A stretch of DNA of 31,365 nucleotides from CAYZXL01 sp964482435 (GTDB lineage Bacteria; Auribacterota; JABMQX01). This document shows, piece by piece, positions 15,255-22,961 of this stretch (positions are counted from its first letter, which is position 1; each line of letters opens with the position of its first letter). The notes beneath the pieces were generated by a model. It ran no database searches and had not been told where the DNA came from. It saw only the letters and a program-made list of their open reading frames with translations. The stretch covers positions 1 to 31,365 of the forward strand of contig CAYZXL010000058.1 in NCBI GenBank assembly GCA_964482435.1, given 5' to 3'. Both the position numbers and the translations under genes were made by a program.

Positions 15255-16142
15255 TCAGACCAGCACGCCCTCTTCCCAACCCATTTTCACCACCTGGATT
15301 TTGCTGAGGTCGGAGCAGCCGAGATGGTACTCCTTGTCGGCGGCTTCGACGCAAATGGGTGGCGGACTAATCGGCCACGGCTCGCCCTTGAACTGGTCTC
15401 TCTTTGCCTGGATGATTTTCAGGCAGACCGCTTCGACGGCAATCGGGTCCGTCCCGGCGATGATGCCGTTGTAGTGCCACAGATATTGAGGGTCAACCTG
15501 CGGTCCCTTGTCAAAAAGCGGTCGCAGCGCGTCCACGACGACGAGCTTAGTTTTTCCTTTGACCTCCGGGAGAGACCATATCCGCCCGAGGTCTTTGCTA
15601 TTGGGATAGTGGTAAGCGGAGGCTCTGCCGCTGAATTGAATGTAGTTCTTGAGAACGGTTCCGATGCCGACTAACCAGTGGGCTTTGAGGTTCGGCAGGG
15701 GGATGAGTGCCGTGCACTCCTTATGAGTTCCTCCTCCGCCCTGGGCGTTAAGAATCTTTTTGGCGGGAATTCCGGCTTTGGTTAGCTTCTCTTTGACGAG
15801 CTGAACGACCTCGTTGTGGGTGGCGTTGAGGTGGCTGGTAGGCACGAGGCCAACCGTATCATCGGGTTTCACAAACGTGGTCCAAGCAGCGGACACGTCA
15901 TTCTTGCCAGCGGCCGCGCAGATAATTTTGTCCAGCATCCCGGAGACAGCTTCTGAGTTTACCCTGTGCATATCGTCGAGAGCCTTCTGGTCTCGCACGA
16001 TGAAAACCTTGCTGACGAATTGCTTTCCCTCGGTGCTGGGCGTCTCGCCCGCGACCTTCATTCCTATCGCGGAAGACAAAGCCGCAAGAGCCGTCCCGCG
16101 AAAGAAGTCTCTCCTCGTGATTCCTGGCTTATGATTCTTCAT
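15255..16142 (-). CDS. Tat-exported DUF362 domain protein
   Basis: 295-residue protein with a twin-arginine signal: TRRDFF at about residues 9-14, followed by a short hydrophobic stretch to about residue 31. The body is a DUF362 domain: TVGLVPTSHLNATHNEVVQLV, a glycine-rich NAQGGGGTHK, IPLPNLKAHWLVGIGTVLKNYI, and the closing IIAGTDPIAVEAVCLKII. Unlike the larger members of the family it carries no 4Fe-4S cysteine motifs. AAGGAGGG lies about 9 nt before the ATG. It begins 6 bp after the stop of the DUF6599 lipoprotein gene, so the two are co-transcribed. DUF362 has no firmly established reaction, and none is proposed here. Confidence 0.8.
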   Translation of the reverse strand: MKNHKPGITRRDFFRGTALAALSSAIGMKVAGETPSTEGKQFVSKVFIVRDQKALDDMHRVNSEAVSGMLDKIICAAAGKNDVSAAWTTFVKPDDTVGLVPTSHLNATHNEVVQLVKEKLTKAGIPAKKILNAQGGGGTHKECTALIPLPNLKAHWLVGIGTVLKNYIQFSGRASAYHYPNSKDLGRIWSLPEVKGKTKLVVVDALRPLFDKGPQVDPQYLWHYNGIIAGTDPIAVEAVCLKIIQAKRDQFKGEPWPISPPPICVEAADKEYHLGCSDLSKIQVVKMGWEEGVLV

Positions 16143-16148
16143 GGTCTT

Positions 16149-17066
16149 TCACCCTCCTTGGTTGAAACTCGATGTCGCTTCTCGCAACAATTTCTCAGAC
16201 TCTTCCTGACTTTTTGCTTCAAATACAACGAGGAGCAGACTCCCGTGCATCGCACAGGATACCCACTGCCCTCCTTCGATTTTTTTCGACTGAACTGCAC
16301 CTCCTTTCGCCAATTTTTCCTCAAGGTAAACTGCGTGGAACTTCTCCCATGCCCTTCTGCTCGACGGCTCGGAAGGATATTCCACGACGAGAAGCTTGCC
16401 GCGCCCCACAGGCGGCCCATAATCCGCCATTACAGCGTTTGTTTTCTCGCTCAGGCCCAGGATGTTCTCGTCGGCAAGAAAGTAGAAATAAGCGAGGCAG
16501 ACATTAGTGTGAAAATAGTGGACGCTTTGTGGCAGAAGACCGGTTTTGGGGAGCTTTAGCACAAGTTTTGGCAGGTCCCCCCGCGTGCCCTTCCCCGCCA
16601 GGTCAGCCTGAACGTCTTTTCCCATTTTCATTACCGCTTCTCTGGTGGGAGGCGTCTCCGCTTCCGCCAGAACGCGAACGAAGTGCCTTCCCTCCCAGAA
16701 CCGCAGAAGCCCTGCTCCATAGACCGACTTCTGCCCGATTCCCACTTCCTCCCCATTGAGATCGAACGAAAGGACACCGAACGCATCCGCGGGGTCTTTG
16801 ATCTCATAGATTTCAAGGAGAATCTCCGGCGCGCCGGCTTTTTTGTAGGTCCATGCCTCCAGACGAACAAAAGAGTAGGCGAGGTAAAGCTCTCCCGCCC
16901 CGTCCATGTAGTCGAAGATGTTTTTGCGGTTGACTTTTCTGGGCCGCTCGGAGCGCACCCAGCCGTCAACCTTCTTGGGAGGCTCACTTCGGTTAGCCAC
17001 AATGCAACCTCCTGTCGGAATCAGCGTCAAGCACCACAGCGTGACAAAAGTGCTCCGTATCTTCAC
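16149..17066 (-). CDS. DUF6599-type lipoprotein
   Basis: 305-residue protein with a lipoprotein signal: basic MKIR-type start, hydrophobic core, and lipobox TGGC (Cys about residue 21). The mature part contains RPRKVNRKNIFDYMDGAGELYLAY, a hallmark of DUF6599 proteins, then a YEIKDPADAFGVLSF segment and two similar alpha-beta halves. I chose GTG at 17066 because GGAGGAGG is 4-7 nt upstream; a TTG one codon earlier is too close to it. It is encoded between the secreted isomerase gene (68 bp upstream) and the DUF362 gene (6 bp downstream). Families DUF6599 and DUF362 often occur together in Planctomycetota and related genomes, which suggests a shared cell-envelope role that I cannot define. Confidence 0.7.
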   Translation of the reverse strand: MKIRSTFVTLWCLTLIPTGGCIVANRSEPPKKVDGWVRSERPRKVNRKNIFDYMDGAGELYLAYSFVRLEAWTYKKAGAPEILLEIYEIKDPADAFGVLSFDLNGEEVGIGQKSVYGAGLLRFWEGRHFVRVLAEAETPPTREAVMKMGKDVQADLAGKGTRGDLPKLVLKLPKTGLLPQSVHYFHTNVCLAYFYFLADENILGLSEKTNAVMADYGPPVGRGKLLVVEYPSEPSSRRAWEKFHAVYLEEKLAKGGAVQSKKIEGGQWVSCAMHGSLLLVVFEAKSQEESEKLLREATSSFNQGG

Positions 17067-17134
17067 CAATCCTCCTCCGGCCCCTATCTCGCATTGGTCG
17101 TCTCGGGATTAGCCGCCCCCTCGGAGGGACCAAC

Positions 17135-18103
17135 CTACTTCGCCCCGGCGATGATTTCCCTCAATAATTGAACGTCGTCCTGGAGGACTTTTTTCTGCCC
17201 GGCAGCATCGAATTTTCCGAGGCTGTCGTTCTCCAGCGTCAGGTCGCCGCGATAGCCCGCTTTTCTCAGCATCGCAACGATTTTCCTGAAATCAATGTTG
17301 CCTTCTCTGACGGGCGCGGCATACTTACCATATTCCCAGCCTTCGGGCCGCCGCACCTCCTTTTTCTCGTCGGGGTACTGGACGTTCTTGACGTGGACGT
17401 ACCGGACGTACGGGGCAAAATTCTCCGCCAGTTCGTAAATTTCGCTCAGCGGATGACCGAACCAGTACATGTTCGTTATATCGAGAGCAAGCCCAACGCG
17501 GTTCGTCGGAACAGCCTTGAGGACTGGCTCGAGGATTTCCTTCCGATTCCAGTAATGTCCGAGGTTCTCCAACGCGATTTGCACGTCGTAGCGTTCCGCG
17601 ACGGCGGCCAGCTTCTTTGCCAGGTCGCCGCCGCGCTTCACAAACTCCTCGTCCGAAAAGCCTCTTCCCACGACGGGCACCATGATGACCCCGCCGAAGG
17701 CGGGGCCGAGCTCGAGGGCGGCTTGGGCTATCTTTCCAATCCACGCTACGGCCTCCTCGTCGGACTTATCCTTCCCGAGGCTGACGACCGCACAAAAGGC
17801 AGCTATTGATTTTTTCTTTTCGTCGAGCTTCTTACGGAGCTTTCGTCGGGCTTCCGGCGTGTCAATTCTATACGGAGCCGTCCCGTTCTCAAAAAGGCCC
17901 GGGCACGTGAGGTCCTCTTCCACGGCAACCTCGACGCGCGAGATTCCTATCGCGTCCATCGCGGCCCACACGTCTTTGAAGCCTATCCCCCGCAGGTATC
18001 CGCCGTCCCTGCATCCGACGTTCAATTCTTTCACGATTTCACCGGCGCTCGCCGCGTTGAACGCCACGCAAAACGCAGACGTTATGATAATGAGTCCTAA
18101 CAT
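17135..18103 (-). CDS. Secreted sugar phosphate isomerase/epimerase (xylose isomerase-like TIM barrel)
   Basis: 322-residue protein with a signal peptide (MLGLIIITSAFCVAFNAASA). The AP endonuclease 2/xylose isomerase-like barrel shows metal-site segments in the expected order: QIALENLGHY (Glu), VGLALDITNMYWFGH (Asp and His), YVRYVHVKN (His) and RGDLTLEND (Glu). The ATG at 18103 follows GGAGGA by 6 nt; an upstream ATG at 18172 would place the signal peptide internally. A sigma-70 promoter lies at 18153-18182. It is the first gene of a probable three-gene operon with the DUF6599 lipoprotein and DUF362 genes. Export indicates that it acts on free sugars or oligosaccharide derivatives outside the cytosol; the substrate is unknown. 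Confidence 0.8.
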   Translation of the reverse strand: MLGLIIITSAFCVAFNAASAGEIVKELNVGCRDGGYLRGIGFKDVWAAMDAIGISRVEVAVEEDLTCPGLFENGTAPYRIDTPEARRKLRKKLDEKKKSIAAFCAVVSLGKDKSDEEAVAWIGKIAQAALELGPAFGGVIMVPVVGRGFSDEEFVKRGGDLAKKLAAVAERYDVQIALENLGHYWNRKEILEPVLKAVPTNRVGLALDITNMYWFGHPLSEIYELAENFAPYVRYVHVKNVQYPDEKKEVRRPEGWEYGKYAAPVREGNIDFRKIVAMLRKAGYRGDLTLENDSLGKFDAAGQKKVLQDDVQLLREIIAGAK

Positions 18104-18152
18104 CGTCTTTCCTCCATTTTTTATTAGACGAAACCCATCGCACAAAGGTTGA

Positions 18153-18182
18153 ATTCTACCATGACCTGGCACGAACCGTTAA
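18153..18182 (-). promoter_or_regulatory. Sigma-70 promoter for the isomerase-DUF6599-DUF362 operon
   Basis: On the minus strand TTAACG (18177-18182) and TAGAAT (18153-18158) are 18 bp apart. The start would fall near 18146, about 42 nt before the ATG. Confidence 0.5.
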
Positions 18183-18260
18183 GCAGCGCGCTCGACGACA
18201 TCGGCCGGCGGACGCGTTCCCCCTGGGCCGCACGCTTTCCAAGAACTCAGGCTCCCGGTC

Positions 18261-20438
18261 TCACCGAGCGAAACGACGGCCGATTTGATAAACGCCAAGA
18301 GTCAGAACGTAAGCCAGCGCTGTCAACCCGAAGAACTGAAAAACAGCCCACCTCCACAGCCCCGTTTCTCGTCGTGTGACGGCGATGGTTGCCACGCAGG
18401 GTGTTGCAATCAGCGAGAACAGCATGATGCAGAACGCCGTGAGGGGGCTATAGTTCTCTCGGAGTCTCTGGCGGAGCTTCTGCCGTTCCTTCTCCACCTC
18501 GCCAACCGAGAAGACAATCCCCATCTGCGCGACAAAAACCTCTTTTGCCGCAAAAGCGCCCAGAAACGCTGTCCCAATTCTCCAGTCGAACCCGAGGGGT
18601 TTCAAGGCGGGCTCGAGAAATCGCCCAACTCTTCCCGCAGCCGAGCGAGCGAGCATCTCTGCGCGCTTCTCTCGCTTCAGTTCGGCAAGGACTTGGTGGA
18701 GGGGCCGCTCGGTCAGCTTATCGCCGCTGCTGGAGTAGCTCTGCTGAAGCTCCGCGATTTTCGTCGCATGCTTCTGTTCGATGCTGGCGCTTTTCGGATA
18801 GGTGGTGAGCGCCCAGAGCACAACGGAGACGCTCAGGATAATCGTCGCAGCCTTTCGGACGTACATGGAGGCGCGTTCCCACATGTGAATCGCCACGCCT
18901 CTTATCGTCGGCATCCGGTAAGGAGGAAGCTCCATGACAAACGGGGTCGCTTCTCCCTTCAGCAGAGTGGATCGGATGAGGCGGGCGCCGAGCATGGCGA
19001 GAACAATGCCAATCAGGTAGATCGTCCAGAGAACCGGCGCTCGCGACGACGGAGAGAAAAACGCGGGAATGATGAGTGCGTAAATCGTCAAGCGCGCCCC
19101 GCAGCTTATCAGGGGAAGCACGAGAATCGTCGTTAAGCGGTCGGTGCGGTTCTCGAGCGTCCGCGTCGCCATTATCCCCGGAACGGAACAGCCGAACCCG
19201 ATCAACATCGGAATGAAGCTTTTCCCGTGGAGACCCGCCGTGTGCATGATGCGGTCCATGATGAAAGCTGCCCTCGACATGTAACCCGAGTCCTCTAAGA
19301 CAGCGATGGCGAGGAACAGCAGCATGATGTTCGGAATGAACGAGAGCACCGAGCCGACCCCTCCGATGACCCCGTCAACGAGGAGCGACTTCAAATCGCT
19401 TTGCGAATCAGTCGGCCACAGCGCGGAAATCCCCCCACCGACCCATGAAAAAAACTGCTCCAGGAGTTTCGTCAGAGGTTCACCTAACGCGAACGTGAGC
19501 TGAAAGACAATGTACATCAGCCCGAAAAAGAGAGGTAGCCCGATGATGCGGTTCGTGAGAATGGAGTCAATTCTCTCCGACGTGTCGTAGCGCGATTGAA
19601 CGGTCGTGCGGACGCTTTCCCTGCACGCCCCCGAAATGAAGCCATATCTGCGGTCCGCGATGATGATTTCAGGGACGTCCCCCAGAACTCCCTCTATGTG
19701 CCGACTGCTCCGCTCGGCTGCGGCGAGAACCTCGTCGGGCCTCGTGCACTCCCGTTGAATCTTCTCCCCGACCGCCTCGTCGTTCTCCAAAAGCTTCAGT
19801 GCCAGCCAGCGAGCGCCGTAGTCTTTGCTGAGGTCCGAGCACTCGTCGAGCAGTCGGGCGAGCCTCGCAATTTCTTCCTCGACCTCCGCGCCGTAGTTCA
19901 CGCTGACGGGCGGGCGGACGGACTTTCCGGACGCCGCCCTGACCACTGCGTCGAGGAGCTCGCTCATCCCCTCTCCTTTCGTAGCGATCGTCGGGACAAT
20001 CTCGCATCCGAGGAGAACGGACAACCTGCCATAGTCAATTTCACATCCCCGTGCTTTCGCCATGTCGCTCATGTTCATGGCCAGGACGAGCGGCGTCCCC
20101 ATTTCCAGAAACTGCACTGCCAGGTACAGGTTCCTCTCCAGGTTCGTCGCGTCAATGATGTCCACCACGACGTCCGGCTTTTCCTCGACGACGAACCTGC
20201 GGGCGATCAGCTCCTCAATCGAGTGCGCGGTCAAGCTATAGGTCCCCGGCAGGTCAACAACGTTTATCCGGCGGCCTTTGTGGAGGCGGTATCCCTCCTT
20301 TTTCTCGACCGTCACACCGGGATAGTTCCCGACGTGCTGGCGCGACCCCGTCAGGCAGTTGAACACCGTCGTCTTGCCGGAGTTCGGATTCCCGGCAAGG
20401 GCGATTGTGATAACGTCAGAGTTCGTTCTTCCGTGCAT
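18261..20438 (-). CDS. feoB: Ferrous iron transporter FeoB
   Basis: 725-residue inner-membrane Fe(II) transporter. The N-terminal G domain has G1 GNPNSGKTT (16-24), G3 DLPG (62-65) and G4 NMSD (122-125). A helical spacer is followed by the membrane region with the paired Gate segments: IGLPLFFGLMYIVFQ, a GFGCSVPGIMATRTLENRTDR segment carrying the conserved cysteine, and ISCGARLTIYALIIPAFF. The C-terminal Gate includes IGTAFLGAFAAKEVFVAQM and TPCVATIAVTRRETG. The ATG at 20438 was chosen because residues upstream are not FeoB-like; its ribosome-binding site is weak. It lies 64 bp after feoA. The protein imports Fe(II) under anoxic or reducing conditions. Confidence 0.95.
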   Translation of the reverse strand: MHGRTNSDVITIALAGNPNSGKTTVFNCLTGSRQHVGNYPGVTVEKKEGYRLHKGRRINVVDLPGTYSLTAHSIEELIARRFVVEEKPDVVVDIIDATNLERNLYLAVQFLEMGTPLVLAMNMSDMAKARGCEIDYGRLSVLLGCEIVPTIATKGEGMSELLDAVVRAASGKSVRPPVSVNYGAEVEEEIARLARLLDECSDLSKDYGARWLALKLLENDEAVGEKIQRECTRPDEVLAAAERSSRHIEGVLGDVPEIIIADRRYGFISGACRESVRTTVQSRYDTSERIDSILTNRIIGLPLFFGLMYIVFQLTFALGEPLTKLLEQFFSWVGGGISALWPTDSQSDLKSLLVDGVIGGVGSVLSFIPNIMLLFLAIAVLEDSGYMSRAAFIMDRIMHTAGLHGKSFIPMLIGFGCSVPGIMATRTLENRTDRLTTILVLPLISCGARLTIYALIIPAFFSPSSRAPVLWTIYLIGIVLAMLGARLIRSTLLKGEATPFVMELPPYRMPTIRGVAIHMWERASMYVRKAATIILSVSVVLWALTTYPKSASIEQKHATKIAELQQSYSSSGDKLTERPLHQVLAELKREKRAEMLARSAAGRVGRFLEPALKPLGFDWRIGTAFLGAFAAKEVFVAQMGIVFSVGEVEKERQKLRQRLRENYSPLTAFCIMLFSLIATPCVATIAVTRRETGLWRWAVFQFFGLTALAYVLTLGVYQIGRRFAR

Positions 20439-20502
20439 AGCTCGTTTCGTTCGCCTTCCACAAGAAAGTATGGCTCGGCTAACTCCTTCGCAAAAAAGAG
20501 AG

Positions 20503-20757
20503 TCAATCCACCCAGATTTTCTGAGCCACTCCCCGTCCGAGCACCAGCCGGCTCCCTTTGACAAGGACAAGTACCGGGCCGAACGTGTCATTGCTCAGCA
20601 CGCGAACGTCCACACCAGGAACAAGCCCCATTTCAGCGAGCCGCTGTGCAAGACCCCGGCCAGCTCGAACCTCGACAAGCCGGACGTCGCGTCCAGTTTC
20701 TACCGCGCTCAAGGGCACCGTCGGCCGCTTGACCGATCCTGGCTTACTCGGGTTCAC
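20503..20757 (-). CDS. feoA: Ferrous iron transport protein FeoA
   Basis: 84-residue SH3-fold protein that associates with FeoB. Family features: the VPLSAVETGRDVRLVEV start, GRGLAQRLAEMGLVPGVDVRVL (the LxxMGxxPG signature), and GPVLVLVKGSRLVLGRGVAQKIWV. The GTG at 20757 overlaps the TGA of the preceding DtxR-FeoA gene in a GTGA junction, with GGGAGG about 9 nt upstream inside that gene; an upstream ATG at 20796 would give a non-homologous extension. Translational coupling with the regulator is therefore likely. The cytosolic FeoA domain also occurs fused to the regulator upstream. Confidence 0.9.
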   Translation of the reverse strand: MNPSKPGSVKRPTVPLSAVETGRDVRLVEVRAGRGLAQRLAEMGLVPGVDVRVLSNDTFGPVLVLVKGSRLVLGRGVAQKIWVD

Positions 20758-21554
20758 TCTTTCTTGCCTCCCTGGACATTCAGCTTTTTCTCGCACTCGA
20801 CGAGAATCCCTGCGGCCTCTTCCTTCCTCAAGGAGAGATGATAGCCCTTCAACTTGACGTCAATGGGGTCCCCGAGGGGCGCAAGCCTCTCGACCTCCAC
20901 GACCGTTCCCGGCACAACCCCCATCTCAACGAGCCTCTTGCGAATTGCTCCGACTCCACCGACTTTCAACACGCGCCCTTTCCCGCCCGGCGATAAATCG
21001 CTCAACCGAATTTTCCCCGATGGGTTGCCCGCTTTGAGCTTGTCTCTTTTCCGGGACCGGCGGACCGCCCGGAGGCACGCGTCCAGGCACCGCTCGCACT
21101 GTCTGGTGAGGGCGCCTTTTTCGCAGAGAGTGCGGAACCGCTCGATCCACTCGCGCCCGCCCCGAGGACATTGTTCCACGAACTCCGCAAACCGCACGAG
21201 ACGTTCCAGAGTCTCGGAATCCACCGCATGCTCCATCCGGTCCGCGTTGACCTCCGCTACAGCCGGGTCAAGGGACAGCACGTTGAGGAGAAAGTTCCTC
21301 AGGATGGTGTGCCGGCGAGCCTGTTCCTTCGCGCGAGCCAACCCTGCCTCGGTGAGCGTGATGACCTCGTACGGCTCGTAGTGCACGAGATTGTGCGATG
21401 AAAGCTGTTTCAGCGCGCCGGTCACCGAAGACATGTTCACACCCATTCTCGCCGAGATGTCCCGCACCCGCGCGACGCGGTTCTCGTTGACCAGATAGTA
21501 AATCGCCTCCAGGTAATCCTCGAGGCTGGCAGACAGGGCAAGGCTTTCAGACAT
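20754..21554 (-). CDS. DtxR/MntR-family metalloregulator fused to a FeoA domain, with a cysteine cluster
   Basis: 266-residue regulator. Residues 1-65 form a winged helix (SLEDYLEAIYYLV, VRDISARMGVNMSSVTGALKQL). Residues 66-125 form the metal-binding dimerisation domain, with ARRHTILRNFL and the DRMEH motif (D105-x2-E108-H109) that supplies metal ligands in DtxR/MntR. Residues 181-258 are a FeoA/SH3 domain (GAIRKRLVEMGVVPGTVVEVE). Between them is an insertion with five cysteines (129, 144, 153, 156, 160), including CERCLDAC. It could bind an Fe-S cluster or zinc. AGGAG lies about 7 nt before the ATG. It is first in the dtxR-feoA-feoB operon and presumably represses it when iron is replete; the FeoA domain may be a second sensing module. 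Confidence 0.85.
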   Translation of the reverse strand: MSESLALSASLEDYLEAIYYLVNENRVARVRDISARMGVNMSSVTGALKQLSSHNLVHYEPYEVITLTEAGLARAKEQARRHTILRNFLLNVLSLDPAVAEVNADRMEHAVDSETLERLVRFAEFVEQCPRGGREWIERFRTLCEKGALTRQCERCLDACLRAVRRSRKRDKLKAGNPSGKIRLSDLSPGGKGRVLKVGGVGAIRKRLVEMGVVPGTVVEVERLAPLGDPIDVKLKGYHLSLRKEEAAGILVECEKKLNVQGGKKE

Positions 21555-21579
21555 GACTGTTCTCCTGACGCAATGACCC

Positions 21580-21591
21580 GCAAAAGTTTGC
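21580..21591. promoter_or_regulatory. Palindrome overlapping the predicted iron operon start (possible operator)
   Basis: GCAAAAGTTTGC has 5-bp arms (GCAAA/TTTGC) around a 2-bp centre. It lies at about +2 to +13 relative to the start predicted from the adjacent promoter, a position where a bound regulator would block elongation. Assignment to the DtxR-FeoA protein is inference. Confidence 0.35.
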
Positions 21592-21599
21592 TGCCTCTA

Positions 21600-21628
21600 A
21601 CTTTATCAGCCGCGCCGAACTTTGTCAA
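21600..21628 (-). promoter_or_regulatory. Sigma-70 promoter of the dtxR-feoA-feoB operon
   Basis: On the minus strand a perfect TTGACA (21623-21628) is followed after 17 bp by TAAAGT (21600-21605). Start near 21593; leader about 39 nt. Confidence 0.65.
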
Positions 21629-21851
21629 TGCCAAATTTCGCGCGGGCGTAATGCCTTACTCATGGGCGGGAGTCAGAGGCGGCGTTGGACGCGTCGGCGG
21701 AAACAATGGAGCCGCGGACGGACGCGGATGAGAGCACGGGGGTTTTGCGGCAGCTTGGGGAGAGTCACGCTGTTATCGGCTTGAGGCAGTCGAAGGCACC
21801 CCACGGGGAGAGAGGGGAGCGATTCAACCGGGGATTCCACCTGTGGCGCTT

Positions 21852-22577
21852 CTACTCCGATGAGACGCGGAGGACGTGCTTATCCTTTCCCTCGAGGGTG
21901 ACCGTTTCGTCGCCCACGCGGGACACGGTGAACTTCCGTTTGCCCCCCTCTCTCTCCCGGACTACGCACCCGTCGAAGACCTCGAAGAAGTTCTCGTCAA
22001 GGTTCAAGCGCCAATCACGGTGCAGGACGAGCCATTCTCCCTCCCTGGCTTCTACAGTCGCAACCCGTTCGGTGATTTTGGCGGTTTTCCCATGCTCCAG
22101 GACGATGGGATTCTCTCCTTCCTTCTTGAGCGTGACGAAGTAGCGGTTTTTCTTGGCAGGCGGTTGCCCCGGCTCTCTGACCTCCTCGAAGCGCGTTTCA
22201 AGGGGATAGACTTTGTAGCCGTGATACGTCTCGCCCACCCCAACGTAGCTCGACCGCACGTCGCGGCCCCAGAAAAGCCTAACGTCGGCCGTTCTAGTGA
22301 ACGGATTTCTGATGACTCCATGGAAAAGGACGTCAACGGTCCGGGCTTCTATATGCAGGAGTCTGAATGGAGCAATCTCGGCAGGAACCTCCTCCTTCGG
22401 CTCCTCGAGAGCGGCGGCTTTGTCTTTCACCGGGGGAGCGACCTCCTCCCCGCTCGCGGTGCGAACGTGGATTCCAAGCGCCAAAACGAGAGCCACAATC
22501 AGAGACAAGATGAGGCGGGTCCCAGAAAGCACTCTGCGCACTCCAGACTCGAGCGATTTGTCGAAACGATCACCCAT
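21852..22577 (-). CDS. Membrane-anchored protein of unknown function with two similar beta halves
   Basis: 241-residue protein. It has a short cytosolic N-terminus, one hydrophobic segment (about residues 20-38, LILSLIVALVLALGIHV), then an acidic and proline-containing linker. The periplasmic part has two similar halves. The first carries GYKVYPLETRFEE ... RYFVTLKKEGENPIVLEHGK; the second carries NFFEVFDGCVVREREGGKRK then FTVSRVGDETVTLEGKDKHVL. Each resembles a small beta domain that ends in an [IV][VT]LExxxK hairpin. The architecture (N-terminal anchor, flexible linker, repeated small beta domain) recalls type II secretion or type IV pilus alignment proteins, but I recognise no defining motif and name none. 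The start at 22577 has AGGAGG 7 nt upstream. Confidence 0.6.
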   Translation of the reverse strand: MGDRFDKSLESGVRRVLSGTRLILSLIVALVLALGIHVRTASGEEVAPPVKDKAAALEEPKEEVPAEIAPFRLLHIEARTVDVLFHGVIRNPFTRTADVRLFWGRDVRSSYVGVGETYHGYKVYPLETRFEEVREPGQPPAKKNRYFVTLKKEGENPIVLEHGKTAKITERVATVEAREGEWLVLHRDWRLNLDENFFEVFDGCVVREREGGKRKFTVSRVGDETVTLEGKDKHVLRVSSE

Positions 22578-22961
22578 GGTTAATCCTCCTCTCCGTGAAC
22601 ACTCACCGCACATTAAATGATACCACGACTCCCGCGGTCAGGCAAGGGAGCGCGCACATTTGCGCGTGGCTGCGTAATCGTGGAATCCGGCCTCTGGCGG
22701 GACCCGTAATCATGGGCAGGATGTCATGCCACCTCGGCACGGTTGTGTCAAGCGCATCGCCCGGTACCCTCAATGGGACGCGGATACGGTTGAACTGGCG
22801 TGGTCTTCGGTGTACCCTAAACGCTGAGCACAGGATGCGCAGAGCTATGGGACAATCAGGCGATTCGGTGTGTCCGTCCGCGTGGATAGCGACGGGATGA
22901 TTGGCTGACGCCACGAGCACGACATCCCGTCCATGCGGTTTACCGTGTCAAGGGAAGTAAG
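22578..22961. other. Divergent intergenic region with dispersed repeat
   Basis: No gene is supported. The longest minus-strand open frame (22603-22920) runs across the repeat and has no family signature. The region contains the second copy of the 68-bp repeat (22671-22737). No T-box motif (AGGGTGGNACCGCG) is found upstream of the prolyl-tRNA synthetase-like gene. Confidence 0.55.
22671..22737 (+). repeat. 68-bp dispersed repeat, copy B
   Basis: Same element and orientation as 15062-15129, about 82 percent identical by eye with one single-base deletion in the GGCAAGATGCCC part. It lies about 225 bp upstream of the ProRS-like gene. Confidence 0.75.

Larger units (their letters stand above)
21555..21851. 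other. Upstream region of the iron operon
   Basis: No gene is supported. The region contains the strong promoter at 21600-21628 and the palindrome at 21580-21591. The part from about 21660 to 21851 holds no feature that I recognise; it lies downstream of the minus-strand gene ending at 21852. Confidence 0.5.

Noticed and set aside
19596..20561. Long plus-strand open frame (321 codons)
   Set aside because: It is antisense to feoB, which has intact G-domain and Gate motifs.
22603..22920. Minus-strand open frame of 105 codons upstream of the ProRS-like gene
   Set aside because: It crosses the dispersed repeat, and I recognise no domain or credible start.
22738..22961. Possible T-box leader before the prolyl-tRNA synthetase-like gene
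   Set aside because: No AGGGTGGNACCGCG motif and no terminator/antiterminator pair were found.
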